From Actinomadura cremea (GTDB lineage: Bacteria; Actinomycetota; Actinomycetes; Streptosporangiales; Streptosporangiaceae), in contig NZ_BMRF01000020.1 of assembly GCF_014648495.1 (NCBI RefSeq), positions 62,001-126,000 of the forward strand: a stretch of 64,000 bases of DNA, given 5' to 3'. Each line of letters starts with the position of its first letter. The stretch's first letter is position 1. The translations under genes were made by a program, and so were the position numbers. Of this stretch, positions 26,470 through 35,269 are shown piece after piece. The notes under the pieces were generated by a model. It did not search any database. It worked only from the letters and a program-made list of their open reading frames with translations, and was not told where the DNA came from.

Positions 26470-28832
26470 CCGCGACCGACGACCGTCCGGCGGAGATCGG
26501 GTCGGCCCGCCGCAGGTCCGAGGACGCGCGGCTGGTCACCGGCCGGACGCGCTGGACCGACAACATCGCACCCGCCGGAACGCTGCACGTGGCGTTCCTG
26601 CGCAGCCCGCACGCGCACGCGCGGATCGAGCGCGTCGACGTCGCGGCGGCGAAGGACCGGCCGGGCGTCGTGGCGGCGTTCTCCGGCGCCGACCTCGCGG
26701 ACGAGCAGGGCTCGCTGCCGTGCGCGTGGGTCGTCACCGACGACATGAGGCACCCGGAGCATCCCCCGATGGCGGTGCGGGAGGTCCGCTACGCCGGGGA
26801 GCCGGTGGCGTGCGTGGTGGCCCGCGACCGGGCCGCGGCCGTGGACGCCCTCGAGGACGTCGACGTCGACTACGCGCCGCTCCCGGCCGTCGTCGACATG
26901 GAGGCGGCGCTCGCCGACGGCGCCGACCTCGTGCACGACGACCTCGGGACGAACTCGTCGTACACGTGGGTGTTCGAGAACGGCGACCTGGACGCGGCGA
27001 TGCGGGACGCGCCGGTCGTCCTGGAACGCCGGTACGTGCAGCAGCGGCTGATCGCGACGGCGATGGAACCGCGGGCGGTGGTGTGCGTGCCGGAGGGCGA
27101 CGAGTTCACGCTGTACTCGGCGACGCAGATCCCGCACATCCTGCGGCTGATGCTGGCGACCGTCACCGGGATCCCCGAGCACCGGCTGCGGGTGGTGGCG
27201 CCGGACGTCGGCGGCGGGTTCGGCTCGAAGCTGCAGGTGTACGGCGAGGAGGTGCTCGCGCTGCTGCTGGCGCGGCGGCTCGGCCGTCCGGTGAAGTGGA
27301 CGGAGTCGCGCAGCGAGGGCAACATGACCGTCCACCACGGGCGCGACCAGATCCAGCGGCTCACCCTCGCCGCCGAGGAGGACGGCCGGATCCGCGGTCT
27401 CAAGGTGGACCTGCTGGCCGACATGGGCGCGTACCTGATGCTGGTCTCGCCCGGCATCCCGCTGCTCGGCGCGTTCATGTTCAACGGCATCTACAAGATG
27501 GACGCGTACTCGTTCACCTGCACGGGCGTGTTCACGACCAAGACGCCGACGGACGCCTACCGGGGCGCGGGCCGTCCGGAGGCGACGTACGCGATCGAGC
27601 GGCTGATGGACGAGCTGGCCGCCGAACTGGGCCTCGACCCGATCGAGGTGCGGCGCTGCAACTGGATCGGGCACGAGGAGTTCCCGTACGACACGATCGC
27701 GGGCCTCACCTACGACAGCGGGAACTACGAGGCGGCGACCGAGCAGGCGCTGCGGCTGCTGGAGTACGACAAGCTGCGCGCCGAGCAGGCCGACCGGCGG
27801 GAGCGGCGCGACCCGGTCCGGCTCGGCATCGGCGTGTCGACGTTCACCGAGATGTGCGGGCTCGCGCCGTCGCGCGTCCTCGGTTCCCTGTCGTACGGCG
27901 CGGGCGGCTGGGAGCACGCGTCGGTGCGGATGCTGCCGTCCGGGAAGGTCGAGGTGGTGACGGGGTCGTCCGCGCACGGGCAGGGCCACGAGACGGCGTG
28001 GGCGCAGATCGCCGCCGACCGGCTCGGCGTCCCGTTCGAGGACGTGCGGGTGCTGCACGGGGACACGGCCGTGTCGCCGAAGGGCATGGACACCTACGGG
28101 TCGCGGTCGCTCGCCGTCGGCGGCGTCGCGCTGTACTCGGCGTGCGACAAGGTCGTCGAGAAGGCGAAGAGGGTCGCGGCGCACCTGCTCGAGGCGTCCG
28201 AGGACGACGTCGAGTTCACCGCCGGACGCTTCGGGGTGCGGGGCGTCCCCGGCTCGGGCACGACGATCCAGGAGGTAGCGACGGCCGCGTTCGCCGCGCA
28301 CGACCTGCCGGACGGCGTCGAACCGTCCCTCGACTCCGACGCGACGTTCGACCCGGACAACTTCTCGTTCCCGCACGGCACGCACCTGTGCGCCGCCGAG
28401 GTCGACACCGAGACCGGGATGGTGAGGATCCGCAAGTACGTGGCGGTGGACGACGTCGGGAAGGTCGTGAACCCGCTGATCGTCGAGGGGCAGGTGCACG
28501 GCGGGCTCGCGCAGGGCATCGCGCAGGCCCTCTACGAGGAGGCCGTCTACGACGCCGACGGCAACCTGACCACCACCACGATGGCCGACTACCTCATCCC
28601 CTCGGCGGCCGACCTGCCCGAGTTCGTCACCGACCGCACCGAGACGCCCGCGACGTCCAACCCGCTCGGCGTGAAGGGCGTCGGCGAGGCGGGCACCATC
28701 GCGTCCACCCCGGCGGTCGTCAACGCGATCGTGGACGCGCTGCGCCCGTTCGGCGTGTCGGACGTCCCGATGCCGTGCACGCCCGAGCGGGTCTGGCGGG
28801 CGCTGCGCGACGCCCAGGGAGGCGCCCGATGA
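26466..28832 (+). CDS. coxL: Form II CO dehydrogenase-like molybdenum-binding large subunit (CoxL-like)
   Basis: A 788-aa xanthine-oxidase-family subunit carrying the molybdopterin cytosine dinucleotide cofactor. It has the family motifs [21 protein letters not shown] and the catalytic Glu741 in GVGEAGT. The active-site loop at 364-370 reads AYRGAGR, the form II signature. The AYRCSFR loop with the copper-binding Cys of true CO dehydrogenase (form I) is absent, so CO oxidation should not be assumed; another aldehyde or heterocycle may be the substrate. Its ATG overlaps the coxS stop and its own stop overlaps coxM. Confidence 0.93.
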   Translation: MTATDDRPAEIGSARRRSEDARLVTGRTRWTDNIAPAGTLHVAFLRSPHAHARIERVDVAAAKDRPGVVAAFSGADLADEQGSLPCAWVVTDDMRHPEHPPMAVREVRYAGEPVACVVARDRAAAVDALEDVDVDYAPLPAVVDMEAALADGADLVHDDLGTNSSYTWVFENGDLDAAMRDAPVVLERRYVQQRLIATAMEPRAVVCVPEGDEFTLYSATQIPHILRLMLATVTGIPEHRLRVVAPDVGGGFGSKLQVYGEEVLALLLARRLGRPVKWTESRSEGNMTVHHGRDQIQRLTLAAEEDGRIRGLKVDLLADMGAYLMLVSPGIPLLGAFMFNGIYKMDAYSFTCTGVFTTKTPTDAYRGAGRPEATYAIERLMDELAAELGLDPIEVRRCNWIGHEEFPYDTIAGLTYDSGNYEAATEQALRLLEYDKLRAEQADRRERRDPVRLGIGVSTFTEMCGLAPSRVLGSLSYGAGGWEHASVRMLPSGKVEVVTGSSAHGQGHETAWAQIAADRLGVPFEDVRVLHGDTAVSPKGMDTYGSRSLAVGGVALYSACDKVVEKAKRVAAHLLEASEDDVEFTAGRFGVRGVPGSGTTIQEVATAAFAAHDLPDGVEPSLDSDATFDPDNFSFPHGTHLCAAEVDTETGMVRIRKYVAVDDVGKVVNPLIVEGQVHGGLAQGIAQALYEEAVYDADGNLTTTTMADYLIPSAADLPEFVTDRTETPATSNPLGVKGVGEAGTIASTPAVVNAIVDALRPFGVSDVPMPCTPERVWRALRDAQGGAR

Positions 28833-29686
28833 TCCCCGCGACGTTCGACTACACCCGTCCGGCCACCCTGGACGACGCCGTCTCCGCCCTCGCCGACGCG
28901 GGCGAGGACGCGAAGGTGCTCGCCGGCGGGCAGAGCCTCATGCCGCTGCTGCGGATGCGGCTCGCCTTCCCCGAGACGCTGGTCGACCTCGACCGCGTCG
29001 ACGCCCTGCGGGAGATCCGCGACGACGGGGACGCGCTCGTCATCGGCGCGATGGCCACCCACCACCAGGTCATCGGCGACCCGCTCGTGCGGGGGCACGC
29101 GCCCCTGCTCGTCCGGGCCACCGAGACCGTCGCGGACCCGGCCGTCCGGCATCGCGGCACGTTCGCCGGCTCGCTCGCGCACGCCGACCCGGCGGGCGAC
29201 CTGCCCGCCGTCGCGCTCGCCCTGGACGCGGTGCTGCTCGCCCGGTCGGTGCGCGGCGAGCGCGAGATCCCGGCGGCCGAGTTCTTCGTCGACTGGATGA
29301 CCTCCGCCCTCGAACCGGACGAACTGCTCACCGGCGTCCGGGTGCCCAAGCTCGGCGACGGCTGGGGCGTCCACTACGAGAAGTTCCACCGGACGGCCCA
29401 GGCGTGGGCGATCGTCGGCGTGGCGTGCGCCGTCCGGCGCGAGAACGGCACGATCACGGAAGCCCGCGTCGCGCTGACGAACGTCGGCCCCGCGCCCGTC
29501 CGGGCGTCCGCCGTGGAGCGTGCCGTCGCGGGCCGGCCCGTCGCGGCGGACGCGCTGCGCGCGGCGGCCGAACCGGCCGCCGAGGGCACCGCCCCGCCGT
29601 CCGACCTGCACGGATCGTCGGAGTACCGGTCGCACCTCGCGCGCGTCCTCACGGCCCGCGCACTCTCGGCCGCCGCCGCCGTGTGA
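28829..29686 (+). CDS. coxM: Molybdenum hydroxylase FAD-binding medium subunit (CoxM-like)
   Basis: A 285-aa FAD subunit. The FAD pyrophosphate loop AGGQSLMPLLRMRL is near residue 31, and the second FAD motif (RHRGTFAGSLAHADPAGDLP) is present, with the C-terminal CO-dehydrogenase-flavoprotein domain (AWAIVGVACAVRRENG, ALTNVGPAPVRA). It sends electrons to a quinone or other acceptor. ATG 28829 overlaps the coxL stop as ATGA, so S, L and M are translated as a coupled unit. A strong hairpin follows the stop. Confidence 0.93.
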   Translation: MIPATFDYTRPATLDDAVSALADAGEDAKVLAGGQSLMPLLRMRLAFPETLVDLDRVDALREIRDDGDALVIGAMATHHQVIGDPLVRGHAPLLVRATETVADPAVRHRGTFAGSLAHADPAGDLPAVALALDAVLLARSVRGEREIPAAEFFVDWMTSALEPDELLTGVRVPKLGDGWGVHYEKFHRTAQAWAIVGVACAVRRENGTITEARVALTNVGPAPVRASAVERAVAGRPVAADALRAAAEPAAEGTAPPSDLHGSSEYRSHLARVLTARALSAAAAV

Positions 29687-29722
29687 CCCGGGGCCCGCGC
29701 GGGGGCGGCCCCGCGCGGGGGT

Positions 29723-29762
29723 CGTGCCCCGGCCGCCCCGACTGGCGGGCGGCCGGGGCACG
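29723..29762 (+). terminator. Strong hairpin after coxM
   Basis: Perfect arms CGTGCCCCGGCCGCC (29723-29737) and GGCGGCCGGGGCACG (29748-29762) with a 10-nt loop lie between coxM and coxG. It would end or reduce coxSLM transcription, so coxG may have a separate promoter in the AT-rich stretch near 29785-29805. Confidence 0.6.
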
Positions 29763-29808
29763 GCCGTAAGGTCACCGGTACATCTCCGGACGATAAGGAC
29801 GATTATCT

Positions 29809-30732
29809 ATGGAGCTCGACCACGAGTTCACCGTGCCCGTGCCGGTGGAACAGGCCTGGTCGGTGCTGCTCGACGTGGAGCGCATCGCCCCCTGCATGCC
29901 GGGCGCCACCCTCGACGCGGTCGACGGCGACGAGTACCGCGGCCGGATGAAGGTGCGGGTCGGCGCGATGACCATCACCTACCGCGGCGCGGTCAAGATC
30001 GTCGCAGCGGACGAGGCGGCGCGCGAGGTCACCCTCGAGGCGTCCGCGAAGGAGGCCCGCGGCTCCGGGACGGCCGCCGCCACCGTGCGGGCGACCCTCC
30101 GCGAGGAGGACGGCACGACGCGCGTCACCGTCCGCACCGAGCTCAACGTGACGGGCCGTCCCGCCCAGTTCGGCCGCAACATCCTCGCCGAGGTCGGCAC
30201 CAAGATCATCGGGCGCTTCGCGAAGAACCTCGCCACCGAGATCGAGACCCCCACCGAACCCGAGTCCGAGCCCGAGCCATCCGCGCAGCCGACCCCGGCC
30301 GTGACGTCCGCGGCGTCCGAGGCCCCGGCGCAGGCCGAGACGGCCGCGAAGGCCGAAGCACCCGAGACCTCCGAGACCTCGGAGACGTCCGCGAACTCCG
30401 CTGAGCCGGAGGCGTCCGAGACGGCCGAGGCGTCCGCGGAGAGCGGGGCGTCAGCGGCCCCAGAGCCGTCCGCGACACCGGAGACGGCTGCGAACGGCGA
30501 GGCGGAGGCGGCGGAGGCCGGGGCCGAGGTGGCGCGGCCGGTGACGGCGGTGCCCGCGCGGCCGGCGGAGCCGCGCGCCGCGCGGCCGGCGGCCGGGCGG
30601 TTCGACGACGACGCCATCGACCTGCTGGAGGTCGCGGGGCCGTCCCTCGCCAAGCGGGCCGTTCCGGCGGTCGGCGGACTCGTCCTGCTGCTGCTCGTCA
30701 TCCGGTTCCTCACCCGGCGGCGCCGGGGTTAG
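29809..30732 (+). CDS. coxG: CoxG-like SRPBCC protein with long acidic linker and C-terminal membrane helix
   Basis: A 307-aa protein. An SRPBCC (CoxG, PF06240) domain covers about 1-145 (MELDHEFTVPVPVEQAWSVL, then ERIAPCMPGATL). A 130-residue disordered Glu/Ala/Ser/Pro linker follows, with repeated SET, SAE and AEA units. The end is a hydrophobic helix (AVPAVGGLVLLLLVIRFL) and TRRRRG. In CO-oxidising bacteria CoxG tethers the dehydrogenase to the membrane; the C-terminal anchor here fits that role on a flexible stalk. It lies 122 bp after coxM, beyond a hairpin. Confidence 0.86.
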   Translation: MELDHEFTVPVPVEQAWSVLLDVERIAPCMPGATLDAVDGDEYRGRMKVRVGAMTITYRGAVKIVAADEAAREVTLEASAKEARGSGTAAATVRATLREEDGTTRVTVRTELNVTGRPAQFGRNILAEVGTKIIGRFAKNLATEIETPTEPESEPEPSAQPTPAVTSAASEAPAQAETAAKAEAPETSETSETSANSAEPEASETAEASAESGASAAPEPSATPETAANGEAEAAEAGAEVARPVTAVPARPAEPRAARPAAGRFDDDAIDLLEVAGPSLAKRAVPAVGGLVLLLLVIRFLTRRRRG

Positions 30733-30798
30733 CGCAGGTCAAGGCCGCGCCAACGATCGGTACGGGAACGGCGACGCCGGTGGCACGCGGGCGGCGCC

Positions 30799-31518
30799 AT
30801 GCCGTCGGCTGGTGCCGTGGACACGATCGAGCTTCAGCGGGTCGCGGGACTCGAGGACGCGAACTGGTGGTTCCGGGAGCGGCGCGCGATCCTGACCGGT
30901 GAGCTGCTGCGCTTCAGCGCGCCCGGCGCGGCGGTGGACGTCGGGGCCGGTGCGGGCGCGGCGGCGCGGCTGCTCGCCGGGCACGGGTGGCACGCGACGG
31001 CGATCGACCTGAGCCCGGACGCCGTGGCGGTGGCGCGCGCGCACGGCGTCGAGGCGTACGTGGGGGACGCCCGTTACCTGCAACTTCCCGGGGACGGGTT
31101 CGACCTCGCACTCGCGCTGGACGTCCTGGAGCACGTCGAGGACGACGGACGGGCGGCGGCCGAGCTCGCGCGCGTCCTGCGGCCGGGCGGGACGGCGCTG
31201 GTGTCGGTGGCGTCCGACATGGCGCTGTGGTCGGCGCGGGACGTGTCCGCCGGGCGGGTCCGGCGGTACGGGCGCCGGGGGCTGGTGGAGCTGCTGGAGG
31301 GCGCGGGGCTGGTGGTGGAGCGCGTGTGGAGCCGGGGCGTGCTGGTGCGGCCGGTGCCGCGGCTGCTGCGGCACCGGATGGCGCGGCGCGACGACCTGGC
31401 GCCGCTGCATCCGGCGGTGAACGGGGCGCTGCGGCTGTCGGCGGTGGTGGAGCGGCGGCTCCCGGTCCGGTCGTGGCCGGGGACCTGCCTGTTCGCGCGC
31501 GCCCGCCGTCCCGGCTGA
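30799..31518 (+). CDS. Class I SAM-dependent methyltransferase
   Basis: A 239-aa protein with motif I VDVGAGAGAAARLLAG, motif II TAIDLSPDAVAVAR and LALALDVLEHVEDDG followed by VLRPGGTALVSV. The start MPSAGAVDTIELQRVAGLEDANWWFRERR resembles methyltransferases found in glycan and polysaccharide loci (the WWFRERR element), so a role with the neighbouring wall-polymer genes is possible but not shown. The C-terminal part (RPVPRLLRHRMARRDD) is basic. The start ATG 30799 has no strong ribosome-binding site. Confidence 0.85.
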   Translation: MPSAGAVDTIELQRVAGLEDANWWFRERRAILTGELLRFSAPGAAVDVGAGAGAAARLLAGHGWHATAIDLSPDAVAVARAHGVEAYVGDARYLQLPGDGFDLALALDVLEHVEDDGRAAAELARVLRPGGTALVSVASDMALWSARDVSAGRVRRYGRRGLVELLEGAGLVVERVWSRGVLVRPVPRLLRHRMARRDDLAPLHPAVNGALRLSAVVERRLPVRSWPGTCLFARARRPG

Positions 31519-31531
31519 CCGGCCGGGACGG
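31506..31531. terminator. Hairpin between two convergent genes
   Basis: Arms CCGTCCCGGC (31506-31515) and GCCGGGACGG (31522-31531) are perfect and enclose the methyltransferase stop codon. It lies 25 nt before the stop of the convergent wall-polymer gene and could serve both transcripts. Confidence 0.5.
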
Positions 31532-31555
31532 GCGGGACGGGCGGGGCCCGGGGCC

Positions 31556-34500
31556 TCAGGTGCGCAGGCCCGCGAAGACGCGGTCGAGGACGCGGGCGGT
31601 GGCGCCGCCGTCGTCGTTCGGGCAGTAGGTGACGAAGAACCGGTCGTAGGCGTCGGCGTGGTCCGGTTCGGACTCGTGCGCGGCGCGGACCGCCTCGGCG
31701 ACGTCGATCGTGCGGGTGACGACGGGTCCCGGCGCCTCCGCCTCGAGGTCGAGGTAGAAGCCGCGCACGTGGTCGCGGTACCGCTCCAGGTCGTAGGCGT
31801 AGAAGACCATGGGACGGCCCAGGACGGCGAAGTCGAACGCGGCGGACGAGTAGTCGGTGACGAGGACGTCCGCCGCCATGTACAGGTCGGTGATGTCGGG
31901 ATAGCCGGACACGTCCATGACGAAGTCGTCGGACGGCGGCAGGTGCCGGTCGGTGACGAGGTGGTGCATCCGCACCAGGAGGACGTGGTCGTCGCCGAGG
32001 ACGCGGCGCATGGTCCCGACGTCGAGTTCCATCCGGAAGCCGCGCCGCCCGCGCGTGAAGCTCTGGTCGTCCCGCCACGTCGGGGCGTAAAGAACGACCT
32101 TCTTGCCCTCGGGGATCCCCAGCTCCTTGCGGACGTGCGTACCGAGTGCGTCGGTGTCCGAGGAGCTGAGGATGTCGTTACGCGGGAACCCCGTCTCCAG
32201 GATCTCGCCCCCGTACCGGAACGCCCGGCGCATGATCTGCGTGGCGTAGGGGCTGGGCGACAGCAGGAAGTCCCAGTGCGGGACCTCGTACTCCATCCAG
32301 TCGTGCTTCTCCGTGCGCTGGTACGGCATCTCCGTCAGGTCGTACGCGAGGCGCTTGAACGGGGTGCCGTGCCACGTCTGCAGGTAGGTCTGCCCGGGAC
32401 GTTTCGTGAACCAGCGGGGCATTCCGTAGTTCGTGACGATGTACCGTGCGCGCGCGAGCAGACGGTAATGCTCGCGGCTGCCGTACTGGACGATCCGCGC
32501 GTCGCCGTCGACCGTGAACTGGCCGTCGCGCGACACCCACACGCATTCCGTCTCCGGCTTCCGCCGCGTCAGCTCCTCGAAGATCGCCCGCGGGTTGCAG
32601 CTGTACGCCGAACCCGCGTAGCCGTCGAACACGGCGACGTCCGCCAGCGGGCTGCGCAGGTAGACGGGGTAGTCGCGCGACCGCAGCACCCGCTGCGCGT
32701 AGCCGCCGCGCTCGTCGTCGCCGAGCGCGGGCCGGGCGCGCAGCCGCAGCGCGTCGGTCTGCTCCACGCTCACCTCGTACTCGCGGCCCCCGACCGTGTG
32801 CCGGCGGGGCAGGGACGGGATCGCGGCGCGCTCGACGACGACGGCGACGTCCCCCGAACGGGTCGGCGCGATGACGTCCCACGTGCCCGCGGCGAGCGGG
32901 GTGTCCCGGCCGAACGCGGTCGTCTCGGCGGGCGTGAACACGGCGACGAACCGGCTCCCGTCCCAGGTGACGGGCGCGCGGTGGGTCTCGCCGGTCTCCG
33001 GGCGGCGGATGAGGAGGTGGGCGGGCGGGTCCTGCGGGTCGGCGAACTCGCCGGCGAGCGTCAGGTGCCCCGACCCGTCCCAGCGGGCCGCCGTGACGAC
33101 CGGGCGCGGCGTCCGCTCGATGCCGCGCAGGTTCCCGAACGACGTCCGGGTGAGCACGTACTCGCGTCCCCGCCACAGGAACCCGGCCTCGGTGAGCGCG
33201 GGCGCGACGGTGAGGCGCAGCGGGCCGCCCTCCCCCGTCAGCCGGACCTCCCAGTCCAGGACGTCGCGCAGGTGCGCCCCGTACGGACGGTCCGACGCGT
33301 CGGCGGGCATCAGGTCGGCGAGCGGCAGCGTGGCCGTGAACCCGAACCCGGTGCCCTCCACCGTCTGCAGGACCGCCGCCGGACGCAGCGTCACCTCGCC
33401 CCGGACCTCCGCGCCGCCGTGCCGCCGGAACGCGATGACGGACGCGTTCGTGCCGAGCGCCCGCTTCGTCCAGCCGGTGAGCAGCAGCGTGTCCCCCGAC
33501 CGCCGGTACTCGGTCACGACGGCCCTGGAGCGCTTCACGTGCACGACGAAGCCGTCGTCGTCCGCCGCGGGCTGCACCGCGACCAGCTCGTCCACCTGCC
33601 GCGCCGCCGTCCACCGCACCGCCGGCTCGACCGCGTCGAGCCGCTGCACCGCCCGGCGTCCGGCCGTCGCGACCTCCGCGAACAGCTCGTAGGTGCCCGA
33701 CCGCCACTCGTCCCCGTCCAGCAGGTACTCGGGCTCGATCCGCACCGCGAACCCCGCCCAGTCGACGCACACCCGCGACAGCCCCGACCGCGCCGTCGCC
33801 TCCGGGCGCCGCACCCGCTCGACGGGCAGCCCCACCTCGCGTCCGGTCTTCACGTTGCGCATCCACACCCGGATCCGGGAGTCGCGGACGTCCGACACCT
33901 CCAGCCGGTCGAAGTGCGCCCAGCCCTCGACGATCAGCGTGTCGCCGTCCCAGCCGACCCGGTCGACGTCCGCGTGCAGCTCGAACTCGTCGGTGACGTC
34001 GTACACCTCGTCGGGGATCGCGCGGTCCGCGTCGCCGAAGAACGGGTACCGCGCGTACCAGCGCTGCCGGAACCGGCCGCGCGCCTCCACCGGGACGTCG
34101 GCGAGGCCGCCGTCCTGGAACGCGAGCACCTCCAGCAGCTCGCGCGGCATCCGCTCGCGCAGCAGGTGCAGTTCGAGGCGGCGGATCGCGTCCAGCCCCT
34201 CGACGGCCGGCCGGCCCGCCTCCGCCACGATCCGGGCGCCCAGCTCGACGAGCCGCTCCCGCTCCTGTGACGTCGCCGTCGGCAGGGCCCGGACGAACGC
34301 GTGCATGTCGACCTCGACGACCTGCGCGTGGAACGCGGGCAGCAGGCTCGGGGCGTGCTCGGCGAACAGCCGTTGCACGATGTCGAGGGACGCGTGCCGG
34401 TCGTTGAGCAGCACCGGGTCCGTCCGGCGGTCGGTGAGCGAGCCGGGGCGGCGCCGCCAGAAGTAGACGGTCGCCGCCACGGTGTCCACGGCGGCCGCGA

Positions 34501-35248
34501 GCGCGTGCGTCACCAGCGCCACCGGCAGGTCCTCGTACAGGCTCGGCGGGAACTGGAACTTGTTCGCGTCCCAGAACGCGCGCCGGAACACCTTGTTGCC
34601 GATCGTCCGGTCCCGCAGTAGTTCGGGCCGCCGCGTGACGTGCGTCGCCCGGAGCGTCTCGGCGTACGCCTCCGCGTGCGGGCGGGACGGCTCCACGCGC
34701 TCCCCGTCGAGCCGCTGCAGGCTCCCGCCCGCGATGTCCGAGCCCGTCGACTCCAGCGACCCGACCAGCAGCTCGTACGCGTACGGCGGGATCGCGTCGT
34801 CGCCGTCGACGAACGCGAGGTACCGCCCGGTCGCGTGCAGGACGCCGGTGTTGCGCGCCGGCCCCGGCCCCTCCCCCGTGCCCCGCACGAGGACGAACCG
34901 GTCGTCGCGGGCGGCGTACTCCTCGGCGATCGCCGTGCCGCCGTCCGCCGACCCGTCGTCGACCATGACCACCTGGAGGTCGCCGAACGTCTGCCCGGCG
35001 ATCGAGTCCAGGCAGTCGGCGAGGAACCCCCCGACGTCCTTGAACGGCACGACGACGCTGAGCGCGGCGGGCTTCGCCGCCTCCGCCTTCGCCGCCTCGG
35101 GCTTCGCGGCCGGCGTCGGGCCGGGCGGCGCCTCGGGCGGCGCCGGGTGCCGCACGCCGAACATCGCGGTCGTGGTCGTGTCGGGGTTCGCCTCGGCGGG
35201 CGCGCCGTCGGTCGTCGGGCTGGTCTCGGAGTTGGTCTTGGGGGACAC
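31556..35248 (-). CDS. Bifunctional GT2 glycosyltransferase / CDP-glycerol glycerophosphotransferase (second of tandem pair)
   Basis: A 1,230-aa protein. After a 63-residue Ala/Pro/Lys extension, a GT2 domain begins at LSVVVPFKDVGGFL (DxD-like FVDGDD). A 500-residue middle region made of beta-rich modules follows. The C-terminal 400 residues match the TagF/Glyphos_transf family, with LQTWHGTPFKRLAYD, NDILSS and VTDYSSAAFDFAVLGRPMVFYAYD. It probably adds glycerol-phosphate and sugar units to a teichoic-acid-like wall polymer, acting at the inner membrane face. The start is GTG 35248 with GGGAG before it, 21 nt after the upstream paralogue, so they are co-transcribed. Confidence 0.88.
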   Translation of the reverse strand: MSPKTNSETSPTTDGAPAEANPDTTTTAMFGVRHPAPPEAPPGPTPAAKPEAAKAEAAKPAALSVVVPFKDVGGFLADCLDSIAGQTFGDLQVVMVDDGSADGGTAIAEEYAARDDRFVLVRGTGEGPGPARNTGVLHATGRYLAFVDGDDAIPPYAYELLVGSLESTGSDIAGGSLQRLDGERVEPSRPHAEAYAETLRATHVTRRPELLRDRTIGNKVFRRAFWDANKFQFPPSLYEDLPVALVTHALAAAVDTVAATVYFWRRRPGSLTDRRTDPVLLNDRHASLDIVQRLFAEHAPSLLPAFHAQVVEVDMHAFVRALPTATSQERERLVELGARIVAEAGRPAVEGLDAIRRLELHLLRERMPRELLEVLAFQDGGLADVPVEARGRFRQRWYARYPFFGDADRAIPDEVYDVTDEFELHADVDRVGWDGDTLIVEGWAHFDRLEVSDVRDSRIRVWMRNVKTGREVGLPVERVRRPEATARSGLSRVCVDWAGFAVRIEPEYLLDGDEWRSGTYELFAEVATAGRRAVQRLDAVEPAVRWTAARQVDELVAVQPAADDDGFVVHVKRSRAVVTEYRRSGDTLLLTGWTKRALGTNASVIAFRRHGGAEVRGEVTLRPAAVLQTVEGTGFGFTATLPLADLMPADASDRPYGAHLRDVLDWEVRLTGEGGPLRLTVAPALTEAGFLWRGREYVLTRTSFGNLRGIERTPRPVVTAARWDGSGHLTLAGEFADPQDPPAHLLIRRPETGETHRAPVTWDGSRFVAVFTPAETTAFGRDTPLAAGTWDVIAPTRSGDVAVVVERAAIPSLPRRHTVGGREYEVSVEQTDALRLRARPALGDDERGGYAQRVLRSRDYPVYLRSPLADVAVFDGYAGSAYSCNPRAIFEELTRRKPETECVWVSRDGQFTVDGDARIVQYGSREHYRLLARARYIVTNYGMPRWFTKRPGQTYLQTWHGTPFKRLAYDLTEMPYQRTEKHDWMEYEVPHWDFLLSPSPYATQIMRRAFRYGGEILETGFPRNDILSSSDTDALGTHVRKELGIPEGKKVVLYAPTWRDDQSFTRGRRGFRMELDVGTMRRVLGDDHVLLVRMHHLVTDRHLPPSDDFVMDVSGYPDITDLYMAADVLVTDYSSAAFDFAVLGRPMVFYAYDLERYRDHVRGFYLDLEAEAPGPVVTRTIDVAEAVRAAHESEPDHADAYDRFFVTYCPNDDGGATARVLDRVFAGLRT

Positions 35249-35269
35249 GAATCGCTCCCGGTCGGTGGT

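Noticed and set aside
26466-28832. Calling the large subunit a true CO dehydrogenase
   Set aside because: The AYRCSFR loop with the copper-binding Cys is absent; the loop is AYRGAGR, so CO oxidation is not supported.
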